From positions 3,057,535 through 3,121,534 of the forward strand of contig OW203726.1 of assembly GCA_934045075.1 (NCBI GenBank): a stretch of DNA of 64,000 nt, read 5' to 3'. The stretch comes from Yponomeuta sedellus. Lineage: Eukaryota > Arthropoda > Insecta > Lepidoptera > Yponomeutidae. Positions 1-10,207 of the stretch are shown here, in pieces. Within the stretch, counting starts at the first letter, position 1. Each line of letters starts with the position of its first letter. The notes beneath the pieces are model-generated. The model was not told where the DNA came from, did no database searches, and saw nothing but the letters and a program-made list of their open reading frames with translations. The translations under genes were made by a program, and so were the position numbers.

Positions 1-146
1 TGTTTAAGTGGATCTGTTACTGGTTTGAACATAGTTTCTAATGCCAACTCAGAATCCATTTTAGTATTTTTCATGTTTTGAACCTTCTTTTTAACAGCCT
101 CAGCAGACTTAATTATTTGTTGTTTAATTGATTTTTCATCACACAT
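1..146 (-). CDS. Partial virus-like ORF, N-terminus only
   Basis: An ORF starts at an ATG at 144-146 on the minus strand and stays open for 48 codons to the window edge. It begins MCDEKSIKQQ, is lysine-rich, and then reads ALETMFKPVTDPLK. It lies 81 bp downstream of the ATPase gene on the same strand, so the two probably belong to one element. A basic N-terminus followed by an 'FKPxxDPL'-like phrase reminds me of uncharacterised proteins of Polinton/adintovirus-type insertions in insects, but this is only recollection of a pattern. The function is unknown and the rest of the gene lies outside the window. Confidence 0.5.
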   Translation of the reverse strand, partial: MCDEKSIKQQIIKSAEAVKKKVQNMKNTKMDSELALETMFKPVTDPLK

Positions 147-227
147 TTTTTCTTATTTTACAACTACTCGCATATAAAGAAGATAAGAAAGTGGCTTCTG
201 ATTTAAAAAAAACGGCATTTATGTATC

Positions 228-917
228 TCACTCGTCGAAAGTAATAAAGGTGTCGAATTTCATTCTGTAGCATCCGTTATTTCTTTGACAGTCTTTATTA
301 ATCACTAAATAGCTAAATGTATCTTTCCAAACTTGTGAACAAAGTTCGCGAAATTGATGCCAAGGCATATCAGTGTTCACATGTTCATCATAAATATGAC
401 GTAAGTTAATATCATCCTGTTTGAATATGATGAGTAGATTTGCATTGTCGCGAACCAGTTGTTTTGGGACTTTGCTATAAGTTTGGTTCAAATAAAAACA
501 GTCTATATTTTTATGTCTACCCATGGCAAAGTAATCACGAATGTTATTTTGATTTTCACAGGCAACATCGTCGAAAATAATGACAGAATTTTGAGACGCT
601 AAGCTTGGATTTAAGACTTCTTTGTTATCGCGATATTTATAATAACGTATTCCTGGAACGAGATTCATTACCTTCTCTAAAAATATGTATTTTGGTTGAT
701 ACAACGTTTTCGAATAAACGTACACGTTACGGAAATGTAAACCATTAGGATGTAAAAGTAACCCAAGGACTAAGTTTGTTTTTCCGCAGTTAGACGGTCC
801 GCAAACTATACAACGGATGGTGTTTGGTAAAAGCTTTCCGTGACGATATGTATTTTTTTCAGATCCTACATCAATATTCTCAAGATTTAGTGATGTAGGT
901 TGTTTAACAAATTTCAT
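228..917 (-). CDS. A32-like (FtsK-HerA) genome-packaging ATPase
   Basis: Intact 229-residue P-loop ATPase. Walker A is GPSNCGKT (residues 40-47). Walker B is SVIIFDD (111-117), four hydrophobic residues ahead of the acidic pair. A conserved block follows (GRHKNIDCFYLNQTYSKVPK, 133-152) whose N/Q probably acts as a sensor polar residue. This order and length fit the A32-like packaging ATPases of Polintons, adintoviruses and large DNA viruses, which drive DNA into capsids. No signal peptide or membrane segment is seen. The ATG at 915-917 is the first in frame. The gene reads leftward away from the hairpin at 1051-1162 and towards the partial ORF at 1-146. With no internal stop it is either a recent insertion or under constraint. 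Family assignment is firm; which virus or element lineage it belongs to is inference. Confidence 0.85.
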   Translation of the reverse strand: MKFVKQPTSLNLENIDVGSEKNTYRHGKLLPNTIRCIVCGPSNCGKTNLVLGLLLHPNGLHFRNVYVYSKTLYQPKYIFLEKVMNLVPGIRYYKYRDNKEVLNPSLASQNSVIIFDDVACENQNNIRDYFAMGRHKNIDCFYLNQTYSKVPKQLVRDNANLLIIFKQDDINLRHIYDEHVNTDMPWHQFRELCSQVWKDTFSYLVINKDCQRNNGCYRMKFDTFITFDE

Positions 918-1050
918 TTTTGGAGAAATATGTTACCAGTGATGTCCTCATTACTGAAATGCGATCATCACGATTAAACTTCAGTATTTATCTGTGTTAC
1001 TAACATCATTTCATTTCCTGCCGCAAGTAAAATTCAGAATCAATCAATAT

Positions 1051-1162
1051 TATTGGGTATTCTGGAACAGATGTAATGAGTTTGAGTGAACGACAAGCCG
1101 CGCCAACCGGCGCGGTGCGTCGTGAGCTCAAACGAATGGAAGCTGGTCCAGAATGCCCAATA
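1051..1162. repeat. 112-nt imperfect hairpin, possible viral/transposon telomere
   Basis: The outer arms TATTGGGTATTCTGGA (1051-1066) and TCCAGAATGCCCAATA (1147-1162) pair with one mismatch. The middle arms share GTTTGAG/CTCAAAC and pair imperfectly. The tip is GC-rich, CCGCGCC-AACC-GGCGCGG, centred near 1105. The two arms are collinear over about 54 positions each with a 4-nt loop. It lies 134 bp upstream of the ATPase start, where the right end of the virus-like element would be. Parvoviral and similar hairpin telomeres look like this. An unrelated MITE is the alternative. Confidence 0.6.
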
Positions 1163-2995
1163 ACATCCTACTCTCATGCTGCCAGTGCTCTTCTCACTGA
1201 TTAAAAAAACGGAAGATTGGTCCCTCTATCAAATTCAAACTAGAAAGTTTGTGAAAAATTATTTGTATACATAATATTACGGGCTATGCCCATTTGAACT
1301 GAAACTTTTAAATCCTTGGAGTGAAAATGTTTCTGGCATCCCAAAATCTTTGTCATCTCTGCTTACATATTTTTGGTGTGTGCAATTTTTTTAACCGACT
1401 TCAAAAAGGGGGAGGTTATCAGGTCGACGCGTGTATTACTTTTTTTTGTGGAATGTAGGTGGATATATAAGTTGGTAAATACATTTATGGTCTCTACTTT
1501 CTGCTAGAAAAAGCGTAAAAGATTTTCATCATCTAAGAAATTTCAATGCTATCTATATCCAATGTCTATTTAAGTACAAGTCAAAAGATTTCAGCTAAGT
1601 CTGTCATACTTAGTTATCGTTGTCATACTTAGTTATAGGGTCAAAAGTGATTTGCTGAATTCCTTGTCATTTAAATAGTCTACAATAGAATAGTAAATAA
1701 TATTTGTCAATCAGAATGGATTTAAGCTCTAGTTGAAAAATATTAATACTTATCAAGGTTTTCAAAATTATTCAGATATTTTTGAATTTTAAAAATTTAT
1801 AAATTTTTGGAGCTTGTCCAATAACGCTTTTACTTGGTAATATCGTAGCAAACTTTTACATCTTCTAACCCTCACTCGTCTGCGATGGAGCCAAACTTCT
1901 GTCAGAAATATTTCTGCGATTGCAGTGCAGTTATTCACGCCATCTCCGAATTCGAATCGCAACCCCGCGCTGTAACGTTCCGTTTACCGCGCGCTATGCG
2001 CTATGCGTTCGACTCAACGCGTCCCTCGCTAGTGATGGGATGAGTAAAAACCTAAAGTTAAGCCCTGACCTCGTTCTTACAAAACATGAGCAATACATTA
2101 ATTAATAAAAACACCACGGGCACTGACTGAAAACCAGCGCTGAAGGCTCACACCCTCAGCACAACGCTGAGTCAGATGCAACTTTGTGGCAACATTGACA
2201 CACCACAGGATGTCCGCTTTCAGTTTGCCCTGTCCTATCTTGTATTTATTTGAATTGTTCTTGTTTTCTATGTACCTATGAGTGGTATGCCTTTTCTTTC
2301 CTGTGATGTGTTAATTCGTTCCAATTAATGTCTTTCTTTCTTCTTTCTTTCTGTTGTACAACCGAGAGTTAATACGCTACGTGGTGGTAAATAGCACCAC
2401 CAATGGAATAAAAATTACAACATGTTTCATAATACGTTTTTTTAAAGTGATTATAAATATTAATAACTGCTACAAATATTTTTAGGTACCTAGGATCAAC
2501 AACTTCGGACTTTAATCGAATTGCGATAAAACGGCGTTCTTGGCAAAACTGCTTTATGGTCTTAGATTGTTGGACCTAGGTTCTTTTCAGTAGGTTCTAA
2601 AAGATAAAAATAATTATCTACAATATTACATTAAAATTTAATAACCCGGCGCGCTCGTAGTGGCGCGGTTTTGGGAGCGCGATGTCTGAGAGGAGGGCGG
2701 CGCTTTCGACATAAAAGAAGAAGAGAAGATTTAAAATTTGATGTCCACTTTTTCTAAAAACGCGTTGTAAAATAAGATTTTTTATTTAAATTAAGAGTTT
2801 TTTTCATTGGTTGCACTAGTTACCACTGTTTGGCGTCTTAACCTCCTGTGAAACGTAAATTACGCATAAACTGTCAAATTTGAACTTACCCGTATTAGGG
2901 GTTGCTCGATTTTTTTACTTATGGATGAACAAAGTTCATACCTTTTTAAACCACCTAAGATTTTATATAATCAGTTTATAAGCGTATAAATCACT
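1163..2995. other. No gene recognised; AT-rich, decayed repeat traces
   Basis: A short AACCGACTTCAAAAAGG motif near 1391-1410 matches a common lepidopteran interspersed repeat, also seen at 42613-42628. The stretch 1860-2110 is GC-richer with a 61-codon ORF that I do not recognise. A pyrimidine (CTTT/TTCT) run lies near 2335-2355. CTAGGATCAACAAC at ~2489 recurs inverted near 57570. Nothing else is supportable. Confidence 0.5.
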
Positions 2996-2999
2996 CCAT

Positions 3000-3205
3000 G
3001 CTAATTTTATTAAGGCGAAAGTTTGTGAGTATGTATATTTGTTTCTTTATCACTCTTAACGGCTGGAGCGATTTTAATAAAATTTTGTGTAGAGTCAGCT
3101 GACACCCTGGATTAACACATAGGCTACGTTTTACTGCGCAAAAATATCGTGTTTCCATAAGAAAATCGATAAACCGTGGGTAACACTGTGAGGTGCATCT
3201 AGTCT
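3000..3205 (+). repeat. Helitron-like interspersed repeat, copy 1
   Basis: It contains AAGGCGAAAGTTTGTGAGTA and, further on, 'gctgacaccctggattaaca' and 'aaaatcgataaaccg'. The same order recurs at 50028-50215, so this is a dispersed family. The lead-in is typical of non-autonomous Helitron-like elements of Lepidoptera (recognition by pattern). Confidence 0.5.
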
Positions 3206-3209
3206 TCTT

Positions 3210-3320
3210 CTATAATATAGACCGCCAATTGTATAACATTACTTAGATTTAAGCATCATGGTTGTAATATTTTTCTGGTTGTGCAATAAAGTGTTCTCGA
3301 TCTATCTATCTCGTATCTAT
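3210..3320 (+). repeat. LINE 3' end with (TATC)n tail
   Basis: Tail phrase 'gcaataaagtgttc' followed by ATCTATCTATCT. It is the same 3'-end family as 16222, 30838, 42411 and 57238. Only the untranslated end is present. Confidence 0.5.
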
Positions 3321-3507
3321 CTGTAATATAAAAGTGTATCCCTGAATGTGTTGGTAAGCGCAAATATCGAGAATTGCTAAACCGATTTTGCTAATGATTT
3401 TTTTAGAATATTCCTTTAAGTTCTCGTACGAGGATGGTTCTTACGGAGGAAAAAAAAAAAATAAAGAATCGACTGCTAGGCGGTACGAAGTTCGCTGGGT
3501 CAGCGAG
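3319..3507 (+). mobile_element. Short Helitron-like element, copy 1
   Basis: Begins TCTGTAATATAAAAG and ends GGGTCAGCGAG, where copy 2 (27613-27797) has the Helitron-type CTAG end. The two copies are collinear over about 185 bp including the AAAAAATAAAGAATCGA block. The 115-codon ORF starting inside it at 3388 is incidental. Confidence 0.5.
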
Positions 3508-4280
3508 TTAAAAATAAAAACTGAATTAAATTCTAAGCTAGTTTGTACCCGTAAGCTTAGTAATCTAACAAAGCTTTCCTTATCCCATCCCTATTCACGT
3601 GCCTCGTCAACCCCTTCCAAATTCAAACGGTTGACGTTCCGAATTGGAAATTGTTTTTCATTTTTTCCGCACGTAAATCGTAAGGGCGCTGTTAGTGGCC
3701 AGCGTTGCGTTGGAAAATTGTTTTTTTCTCTTTGAATGGAAGGAAATTGTTTTTTCGTCTCTGCCAGTTACATCGTTGAATATTTCGTTTTTTATTATTA
3801 GAAGGCATTGGAATATTTAAATGCCAGCCAGCATTGCAATGTCCTATTATGAGTGCAAGAGCTATCATGTAGTTTAATGACTATAATTTCATAACTTGAA
3901 ATTCACAATTAAAATGGTGATGAGTGAAGCGTCTCGAATAATAAGTTCGTTTTATTTGCGCCTTCTTGCACTTGAAGTTTTAATTAAATATAGCTCCGTT
4001 TATAAGGGGTAGTTATATACAGGAAAACTACCTGCAATAAGGAACGGTGAACATTAAATTATTAATGATAGTTTGCAAGTGGACAAAACGCTTTCAGCAT
4101 TTTTTTTCCTAATGACTAAGCATTTTAAATCTAAATCAGCAGGATCTTTATTTCAATAGAACTTAGAAGGAGAAAAGGTCAATGCCCAACAATGAATTCT
4201 GTTCATGGGCTGTTAAGATAAGTTATTCATCAATTTCTCATTCGGATTATTAAAAAATACTATTGACATAATATACTGTT
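3508..4280. other. No gene recognised
   Basis: Unassigned DNA with T-rich runs. The ORF spilling in from 3388 ends at 3735 and has no recognisable domain. No TIR, TSD or tRNA-like sequence was found. Confidence 0.4.
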
Positions 4281-4356
4281 TTAAAAACCTATTTAGAGGC
4301 TAAAAATTCCACCCATGGTGGGACTCGAACCCGCGACCTCTTGCTAACCGTGCCCC
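4281..4356 (-). repeat. TFR fragment (tRNA-like 3' part)
   Basis: Reads ttaaaaacctatttagaggc then an inverted B box (GGGACTCGAACCC) and stops inside the anticodon region. It is a 5'-truncated copy of the TFR family described at 17833-19174. Confidence 0.75.
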
Positions 4357-4361
4357 GAATG

Positions 4362-4480
4362 TTTTTTTATGTAGCTTCTAAGCACTGCCGGGCACAGGCG
4401 TTCTCTCAGAGAGAGAGAGAGTATGGGCTTAATTACCGCGCGTGCCCACCGCAAATGGTGCTCAGGCTTCCTCACAATAA
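4362..4480. repeat. GGGCACAGG-type interspersed repeat (R3)
   Basis: Contains 'gggcacaggcgttctctcag', a GA run, 'tatgggcttaattac' and 'gcgtgcccaccgc'. The same series recurs at 8150, 14700, 17030, 22320, 29900, 33725 and 61745. Confidence 0.5.
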
Positions 4481-4489
4481 CTAATAATA

Positions 4490-5034
4490 AAAGATAAAAG
4501 ATAATTTATTTAAAAAAAAAACATTTTACAGTGACCTTATCACTAAGGCAGTGGCACCCTGTTCCCTAAAAAAGGCTAAAAGCCTGTGGATTTAGGATAA
4601 ACAGTGCTCCTCCGAAGCACATTTTACATTATCAAGGTCAACAGACTTCAATACTACTCTAAATTTATTGTACTTTTACAGAAAAAAAATAAAATAAAAT
4701 ATTAAAGTTAAAACTAAGTAACATGAGAAAAAACAAAGAGCATGTATGTTAGGGTGTATGTGTGTGTATGTGTGTGTTTTCGTACGTATATGTGTGATGT
4801 ATAATGTCTTCAAATTAATATGTTCATCAAGTCATCTAAGCAGATGAGTTTCCTTTTTTTTTCAAAAAAAAGTCTTACAAACAGTCCATCATCTTTTAGA
4901 ATGAAATATGATGTGAGTATGTCGTATGGCCGATCTACTAAAATTTTAAACATTCTATCGTTAAAAATACATGTAAAAAATACCTATAGCCGACAGTTGC
5001 TCATACTTGAATATAAGGTCATAAGGGAAATAAG
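4490..5034. other. No gene recognised; possible decayed LINE tail
   Basis: A-rich blocks, a short (TG)n-like run at about 4745-4795, and a 72-codon ORF (4820-5038) without recognisable features. Confidence 0.4.
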
Positions 5035-5095
5035 GTAATTACGTTTTACCTTATAAATAATCGCGATTAGCCCCGTTTAATACATAACTATGCTC
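5035..5095. repeat. Penelope-type terminal fragment (family 2)
   Basis: 'taattacgttttacctta' followed by 'ataatcgcgattag' and 'tttaatacataacta'. It matches the ends of the repeats at 7080, 19735, 26940 and 57356. Confidence 0.45.
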
Positions 5096-5452
5096 ATACT
5101 TTCTATTATATTGCAATCTCACTTTTATCGCAACTAAATTAAGTAAATGTACGTGAACCACTGACCACCGCACCTACTGCCACTAATGAGAAAAAATAAT
5201 CCCATAATAAATCCAGCGCGAGTTTTCAAAAAAGCAACACCGTATTTGATTTGCAAATTGCAGACTTTGCCTGGAAAATTTCGTCTATGTTTTAACACGC
5301 GGTTCCCGCCCGCCAACTTCGTTAGCTGGCCGGTTTCGGCGTTGCGCGGCCACATGGTGCCGCCATCTTTTTAAAGAAAATACTGGCTGTGTATTCAATC
5401 ATTTAGTGGCTTTATAGTCGGACGACTGATTTAAAACTTTTTTTTGTATCCT
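5096..5452. other. No gene recognised; GC-richer block at 5290-5360
   Basis: ORFs overlap on both strands (5134-5355 minus, 5186-5374 plus) over the same GC-rich patch, so neither is persuasive as a gene. Confidence 0.4.
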
Positions 5453-5585
5453 TTTCTAGGTCGACTAAGCTGCCAGGATGGGATAGGTGTTGGCAAGCCT
5501 ACTCCATCTAAAAAAAGAAAAACAGTGACCACAGGCACTGCAACGAGTGATCCCTTCAACTATCTAGTGTGAGGGAAGGTGCCAC
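5453..5585 (+). repeat. Dispersed repeat, pair of 25740-25925
   Basis: 'aagctgccaggatggg', 'ggcaagcctactccatcta' and 'ctatctagtgtga' occur in the same order near 25810-25915, diverged. Class unknown. Confidence 0.5.
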
Positions 5586-5609
5586 TGGACACTGCATAAA
5601 TCGTCTCAG

Positions 5610-5715
5610 TACCTACGTAGATTTTCAAAACCTATTTAGAGGCTATAAATTCCACCCATGCCGGGACTCGAACCCGTGACCTCTGGCTATCCGTGCCAGA
5701 TATACCTACGTAGAT
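5610..5715 (-). mobile_element. Minimal TFR insertion, 13-bp TSD
   Basis: TACCTACGTAGAT is present at 5610-5622 and again at 5703-5715, bracketing only 80 bp. The insert is the last part of a TFR unit on the minus strand: cut 5' in the anticodon region, ending at the ...TAGGTTTT end. The clean duplication shows that such a short piece was itself inserted. Confidence 0.85.
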
Positions 5716-5914
5716 GCGTAAAGCGGCAATCCTCATTTGTTTTTCGAGTTTCAGAGTTGTATTCTTTCCTTATAATGAAAAGCGTAGTGTTTACCTCGGG
5801 TTGACAGGATATTATTATTACCTATTATAAAAATTATGCACACAGGCGAGCTTAATGCTACTTGGCATTATCTACCAGTTATAACGACGATACAACGACG
5901 TATTTAATCTCTCG
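5716..5914. other. No feature recognised
   Basis: Unassigned AT-rich DNA. Confidence 0.3.
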
Positions 5915-6085
5915 AACTTCTTCTTCTTCAGGCTATATTATGTAGTCCACTGCTGGGCATAGCCCTCCCCTAATAAGCGCCATAGCGCCCTGTCTTCAGC
6001 TTGCCAAATCCAGCATCTGCCGGCAGTTTTTTGCAGATCGTCATCCCACCTGGTCGGAGCGCCCTCCTACACTACGTTCTCTCGA
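5915..6085 (-). pseudogene. LINE ORF2 C-terminal remnant (family Y) with GAA tail
   Basis: Reverse-strand match to the LINE end seen in frame at 40186-40448. Shared phrases include 'tagtccactgctgggcatag', 'tagcgccctgtcttcagctt' and 'gatcgtcatcccacctggtc'. The (CTT)n at its left is the inverted GAA-repeat tail. Confidence 0.65.
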
Positions 6086-6384
6086 ACTACTTTCGCTCAA
6101 ACCCTAAATAAGATACTTTCACTAACAATGGTGTTAATGGTGACCTGAAATTATTCAAATTAATCGTTAACATTAGCTACAAAACTACAATCATAGACTA
6201 GTAACTAGCGTAACTAACGCTGCGACGTAGTGGTGCCATATGTCACTGAGATAAGAGTGGCACGCTGCTATCATTCTCGTTTATCTGTGAGACTGATGCG
6301 TGTGCACATATGTCTGCCCGCTTTGGTGATGTGAACTCAAAGAACATTATGTTCTGTGAGTATATTAAAACTTGTCATAGTTAA

Positions 6385-7079
<695 letters not shown>

Positions 7080-7200
7080 TTATAGTAAACGGGTCAAATC
7101 GCGATTATTTAATAGGTAAAATGAAATTACCTTATTTCTCGACGTTTCGGCAGCGTTACAGTTGCCGTGGTCTCGGGATTTGACCCGTATAATATATATC
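7080..7200. repeat. Penelope-type terminal repeat (family 2)
   Basis: 'gtcaaatcgcgattattta', 'ttaccttatttctcgacg', 'tttcggcagcgttacagt' and 'tgccgtggtctcgg'. The order matches 26940-27115 and 57356-57515, and its layout resembles the Penelope-like family 1 ends at 10857 and 51037. Confidence 0.5.
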
Positions 7201-7324
7201 TGGTCTGGATTTAATCTCTTATTGAGAGAAACCCTGTGCCCAACATATATACTGACATTTATTGTGATTTTTTATGTAGTTTTATGTAGCCTACATAAAA
7301 AATGACAATAAATATCAGAGGCAT

Positions 7325-7490
7325 TACGGGTGGCTTGATAACTTAGGACAGTAATGCTAGCCACATTCTCACAATCCTCTACCAACCCAGACTTAGACCT
7401 CGTGGTAGAGTATGGCCTAACCTTCCTGCGTTACAGGAAGAGACCCGTACCCCAGCAGTGGGGACATGCAAACGGTCGATACCAAGTCAA
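7325..7490 (+). repeat. 5S-SINE 3' fragment
   Basis: Starts in 'ggcttgataacttaggacag' and runs to 'cagcagtggggacatgcaa' and 'tcgatacc'. A diverged copy of the 3' half of the family described at 8513-8892. Confidence 0.75.
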
Positions 7491-7593
7491 ACCACTGCCA
7501 CGTACTTAAAGCCTACTTAAAAGCAAAAGAGAAACACAAACATAAAAACAATTTAATCGTCCCAACCACACACAGAGCTCCTGACGAGAAAAC

Positions 7594-7658
7594 ATGGCGG
7601 AGTGGAATTTCCAATATGCTAAAGACTTTTCCGAAGAGTACTTAGCGGGGATGCCGGG
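7594..7658 (+). CDS. Candidate first coding exon, weak
   Basis: ATG in a strong context (AAACATGG) follows an in-frame TGA four codons upstream. 21 codons (MAEWNFQYAKDFSEEYLAGM, then P) run into CCGGG|GTAAGC, a good splice-donor match. The surrounding 7500-7870 shows no repeat. No second exon or homology is recognised, so this could be chance. Confidence 0.2.
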
Positions 7659-7884
7659 GTAAGCCTCTTACAAGTCGGAGAGTGAAAGTTTAATAAGTAG
7701 GCATATTTTAAAAGGTTCCCGGGGATGTTTCAAATGTTTGCACTTTGGGAATACTTAAATGTATTGATTTTGTTTGAGCCCCTCCATATTGGCGTTCTTG
7801 TTTCAATACAAACAAAAGCAGCCTACATAGATGCCTGTAACATATTGATTTGTATACTTCAAGTCAATTTGAGGAGTAGTTATT

Positions 7885-7932
7885 ATATTAAACGGGACTA
7901 ATCGTGATTATTTATTAGGAAACGTCGAAAAT
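7885..7932. repeat. Penelope-type family 2 fragment
   Basis: 'attaaacgggactaatcgtg' and 'attatttattagg' match the 7080 copy. Confidence 0.4.
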
Positions 7933-7949
7933 TAACGTGTATATCACAT

Positions 7950-8142
7950 TTTTTTTAACATTTACATATAGGCACATACATTGCTTCTGGCCCCACACTA
8001 GGATACCTTGTGTCGTGGGAACCAGAAACAACGACATCACAAACATGTAAACATCCAAGACCTGGGCTTTTTTTTGTCCCCAGCCGGGATTCGAACCTGG
8101 AACCTCTTGCATGGTAGGCAGACGCGCTACCGCTAGGCCGTC
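7950..8142 (-). repeat. tRNA-derived SINE, family A
   Basis: Inverted B box (GGATTCGAACC) and A box near 8095-8135, followed leftward by the tail 'catccaagacctgggc' and 'gtgtcgtgggaaccag'. Copies lie at 13045, 31628, 51270 and 52640. Confidence 0.85.
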
Positions 8143-8149
8143 ATTTTTA

Positions 8150-8240
8150 TGTAGCCTATAAACGTCCCACTGCAGGGCACAAGTCTTCTCTCTGAGAGAG
8201 AGTATGGGCATAATTACTACGCGTGCCCACCGCGGATTGG
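8150..8240. repeat. R3 repeat fragment
   Basis: 'tcccactgcagggcacaagt', a GA run and 'cgcgtgcccaccgcgg', as in the 4362 copy. Confidence 0.5.
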
Positions 8241-8245
8241 CAATT

Positions 8246-8312
8246 TCAAGTTACGTTTTACCTAATAAATAATCGCAATTAGACCAGTTTAATATATATA
8301 ACTATGTATGAG
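8246..8312. repeat. Penelope-type family 2 fragment
   Basis: 'gttacgttttacctaataaa' and 'aatcgcaattagaccagttt' in the orientation opposite to 7885-7932; the two bracket the SINE and R3 copies. Confidence 0.4.
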
Positions 8313-8512
8313 CATCGCGACTCATGTCCTGTTGTAAGAAATAAAATATAAGACATACAATTGTGGAGGGGTGATTTCGATTTAAGGAACACTAACACCA
8401 CAATATGACAGAATAATAGGTATCGTAGTTGGTCGTTTAAAAAACAGATGTTCTGTTACTGTGAGTGTAGGAAAACCATTTTTTTTATTTAGGGATCCAT
8501 TTGCGAAACATT

Positions 8513-8892
8513 AAGCTTTAAAGAAGCGCTCGTGGCCTAGTCGAACCGAGTGATTGGAATCAATCACTTGAGTTAAGCAACAGTAGGCGCGTTCAGGTGC
8601 AGGATGGGTGACCGTCGCACGACTACCGCTAGTGGCATTTTTCCGAGCGCTTCCGTGCTTCGCAAGGCACGTTAAGCCGTTGGTGCCGGCTGTTGACAGT
8701 CGTTAAGCCGTGTCAGAGGCCTTATGGGCGGCTTGATAACTTCTGACAGTAAGGCCCGCCACTGTATTACAATCCTCCACCAACCCGGACTTGGCCCCCG
8801 AGGTGGAGTATGGCCTAACCTTCCTACGATGCAGGAAGAGACCCGTGCCCCAGTTGTGGGGACATTCATGGGTTGATATCGAAGCTTTAAAG
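8513..8892 (+). mobile_element. Full-length 5S-rRNA-derived SINE, 11-bp TSD
   Basis: AAGCTTTAAAG occurs at 8513-8523 and 8882-8892. The insert (8524-8881) opens with a 5S-rRNA-like head: GTTAAGCAAC, the 5S box A, sits 48 nt from the start, as in real 5S genes (about +50). GCGCGTTCAGG and GGATGGGTGACCG (box C, 8602-8614) follow. The body reads on through 'gcttcgcaaggcacgttaag' to a 3' end TTGATATCGA. Head, internal promoter and TSD fit a SINE3-type, Pol III type-1-promoter retroposon. The mobilising LINE is unknown. Confidence 0.85.
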
Positions 8893-9164
8893 TAAAAATT
8901 GTTACAGTAGCGAGGGAACAAGCGTAACAGTGGATTGTCAAAAACGTGAATAAAATTCAGTGTAATATTATTATAATGATGTTAAAAACAAACACGGCTG
9001 AATGGCCTTTACAAGTTAACGAGTAACAGTTGACAATGTGATACAAGCAACGCTTTCTACTTATTCCGTCGACAGTTACTTTTACGAAGTTGTTACTTGT
9101 GTAAAGCAGACAGTTACCGGACATCATAAAAAATAAAAACCTATTATAGTCTTTTCAAAGCGAA
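8893..9164. other. No feature recognised
   Basis: Unassigned. Confidence 0.3.
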
Positions 9165-9245
9165 TGTGATCTGTCAGGATCGTAACAAAGGGCAGTCCCT
9201 GTCTCTGCCTACCCCTCTGGGAAATAGGCATGTTATGTTTATGTT
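9165..9245 (+). repeat. RTE-type LINE 3' tail
   Basis: 'gtgatctgtcaggatcgtaa' through 'tctctgcctacccctctggg' to a TTATG-rich end. Same tail as 24740-25060, where its coding sense is visible. Confidence 0.6.
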
Positions 9246-10207
9246 TTCATTACCATTTATAAAACTCGAATCCTCAGTATGACTCTAACAGCCTTACTAA
9301 TAAACTTGGTGTAAGTATTGTATAACTATGCAGTGTTTTGTCTCTTTTTTTCCAACTGAAAATTACATTCAAATGACGTAAACAAAACACTATGTAACTA
9401 TAGATACCAGGCTTATACGGTGTTTATTAGTAAGAGCCTAAATCAACATCCACGTGCTGCCTTACATTCCCTCTGAGGATTTTAGTTTCCATCCATTTCT
9501 TTTAGAGCCACTGATGGACTTTCAAACCAAACAGAACCCATTACAGTATTACCGATAACACTATTACAATTCATTATCAAAAACCTCCTCTATTGGCCTA
9601 ACGAAGGCCTTTTCCTTTGACTTTAATTACGTCACACACATCAACTTTATTGGCCTACCAACAGAAGCTCATTTTCCCGTGGCATACCTCTCTATAGAGG
9701 CAGATATCATTTTCCCATTACTACACTCGCTGGCGTATCGTCAAAGCGTAGTGGCTGAACAGTCTGGTCACGGACTACGGGCCGAATTGATGAATAAATT
9801 AATAAAAACAAATTCATTTCAGGGTCCAACCCATATAAAATCACAGCAGATAAAAACACACTCGCATTAAAATTTTAATTTCAACGCCCTTTTACCTCTG
9901 CGATTGACCTTGAGTATTATATTATTATTATTATTAAAATTCTTTACTGCACAAAACGTATCTCGTATTTGGTACACAGGCATTCTTAATGCTAAGTATT
10001 GTATCTTCTTTTAGAAATAATTTTTTTAAACATATAACATTTTCAATTAAAAAGTTCCATGCCCATGCTTAAAATAAATTGAGGCAGCATCAATCCGGAT
10101 GGCAGCAATATCATATTTCGGGTGGATTTTAAATCAATTTTGATGTGAGTCAATTAGTGTAAATTGCTATTGAAAGATGACTATCCGAAACCTTAAGTAG
10201 TTGTGGC
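9246..10207. other. No gene recognised; possibly single-copy
   Basis: About 950 bp with little resemblance to the other repeats. It holds a 63-codon ORF (9679-9870), a TTTCAG|GG acceptor-like site near 9823, and (ATT)n at ~9920. Confidence 0.4.

Noticed and set aside
3388..3735. 115-codon ORF
   Set aside because: Begins inside a Helitron-like repeat and continues into unassigned DNA; no domain.
5134..5374. Overlapping ORFs on both strands
   Set aside because: They cover the same GC-rich patch where stops are rare; neither has a recognisable domain.
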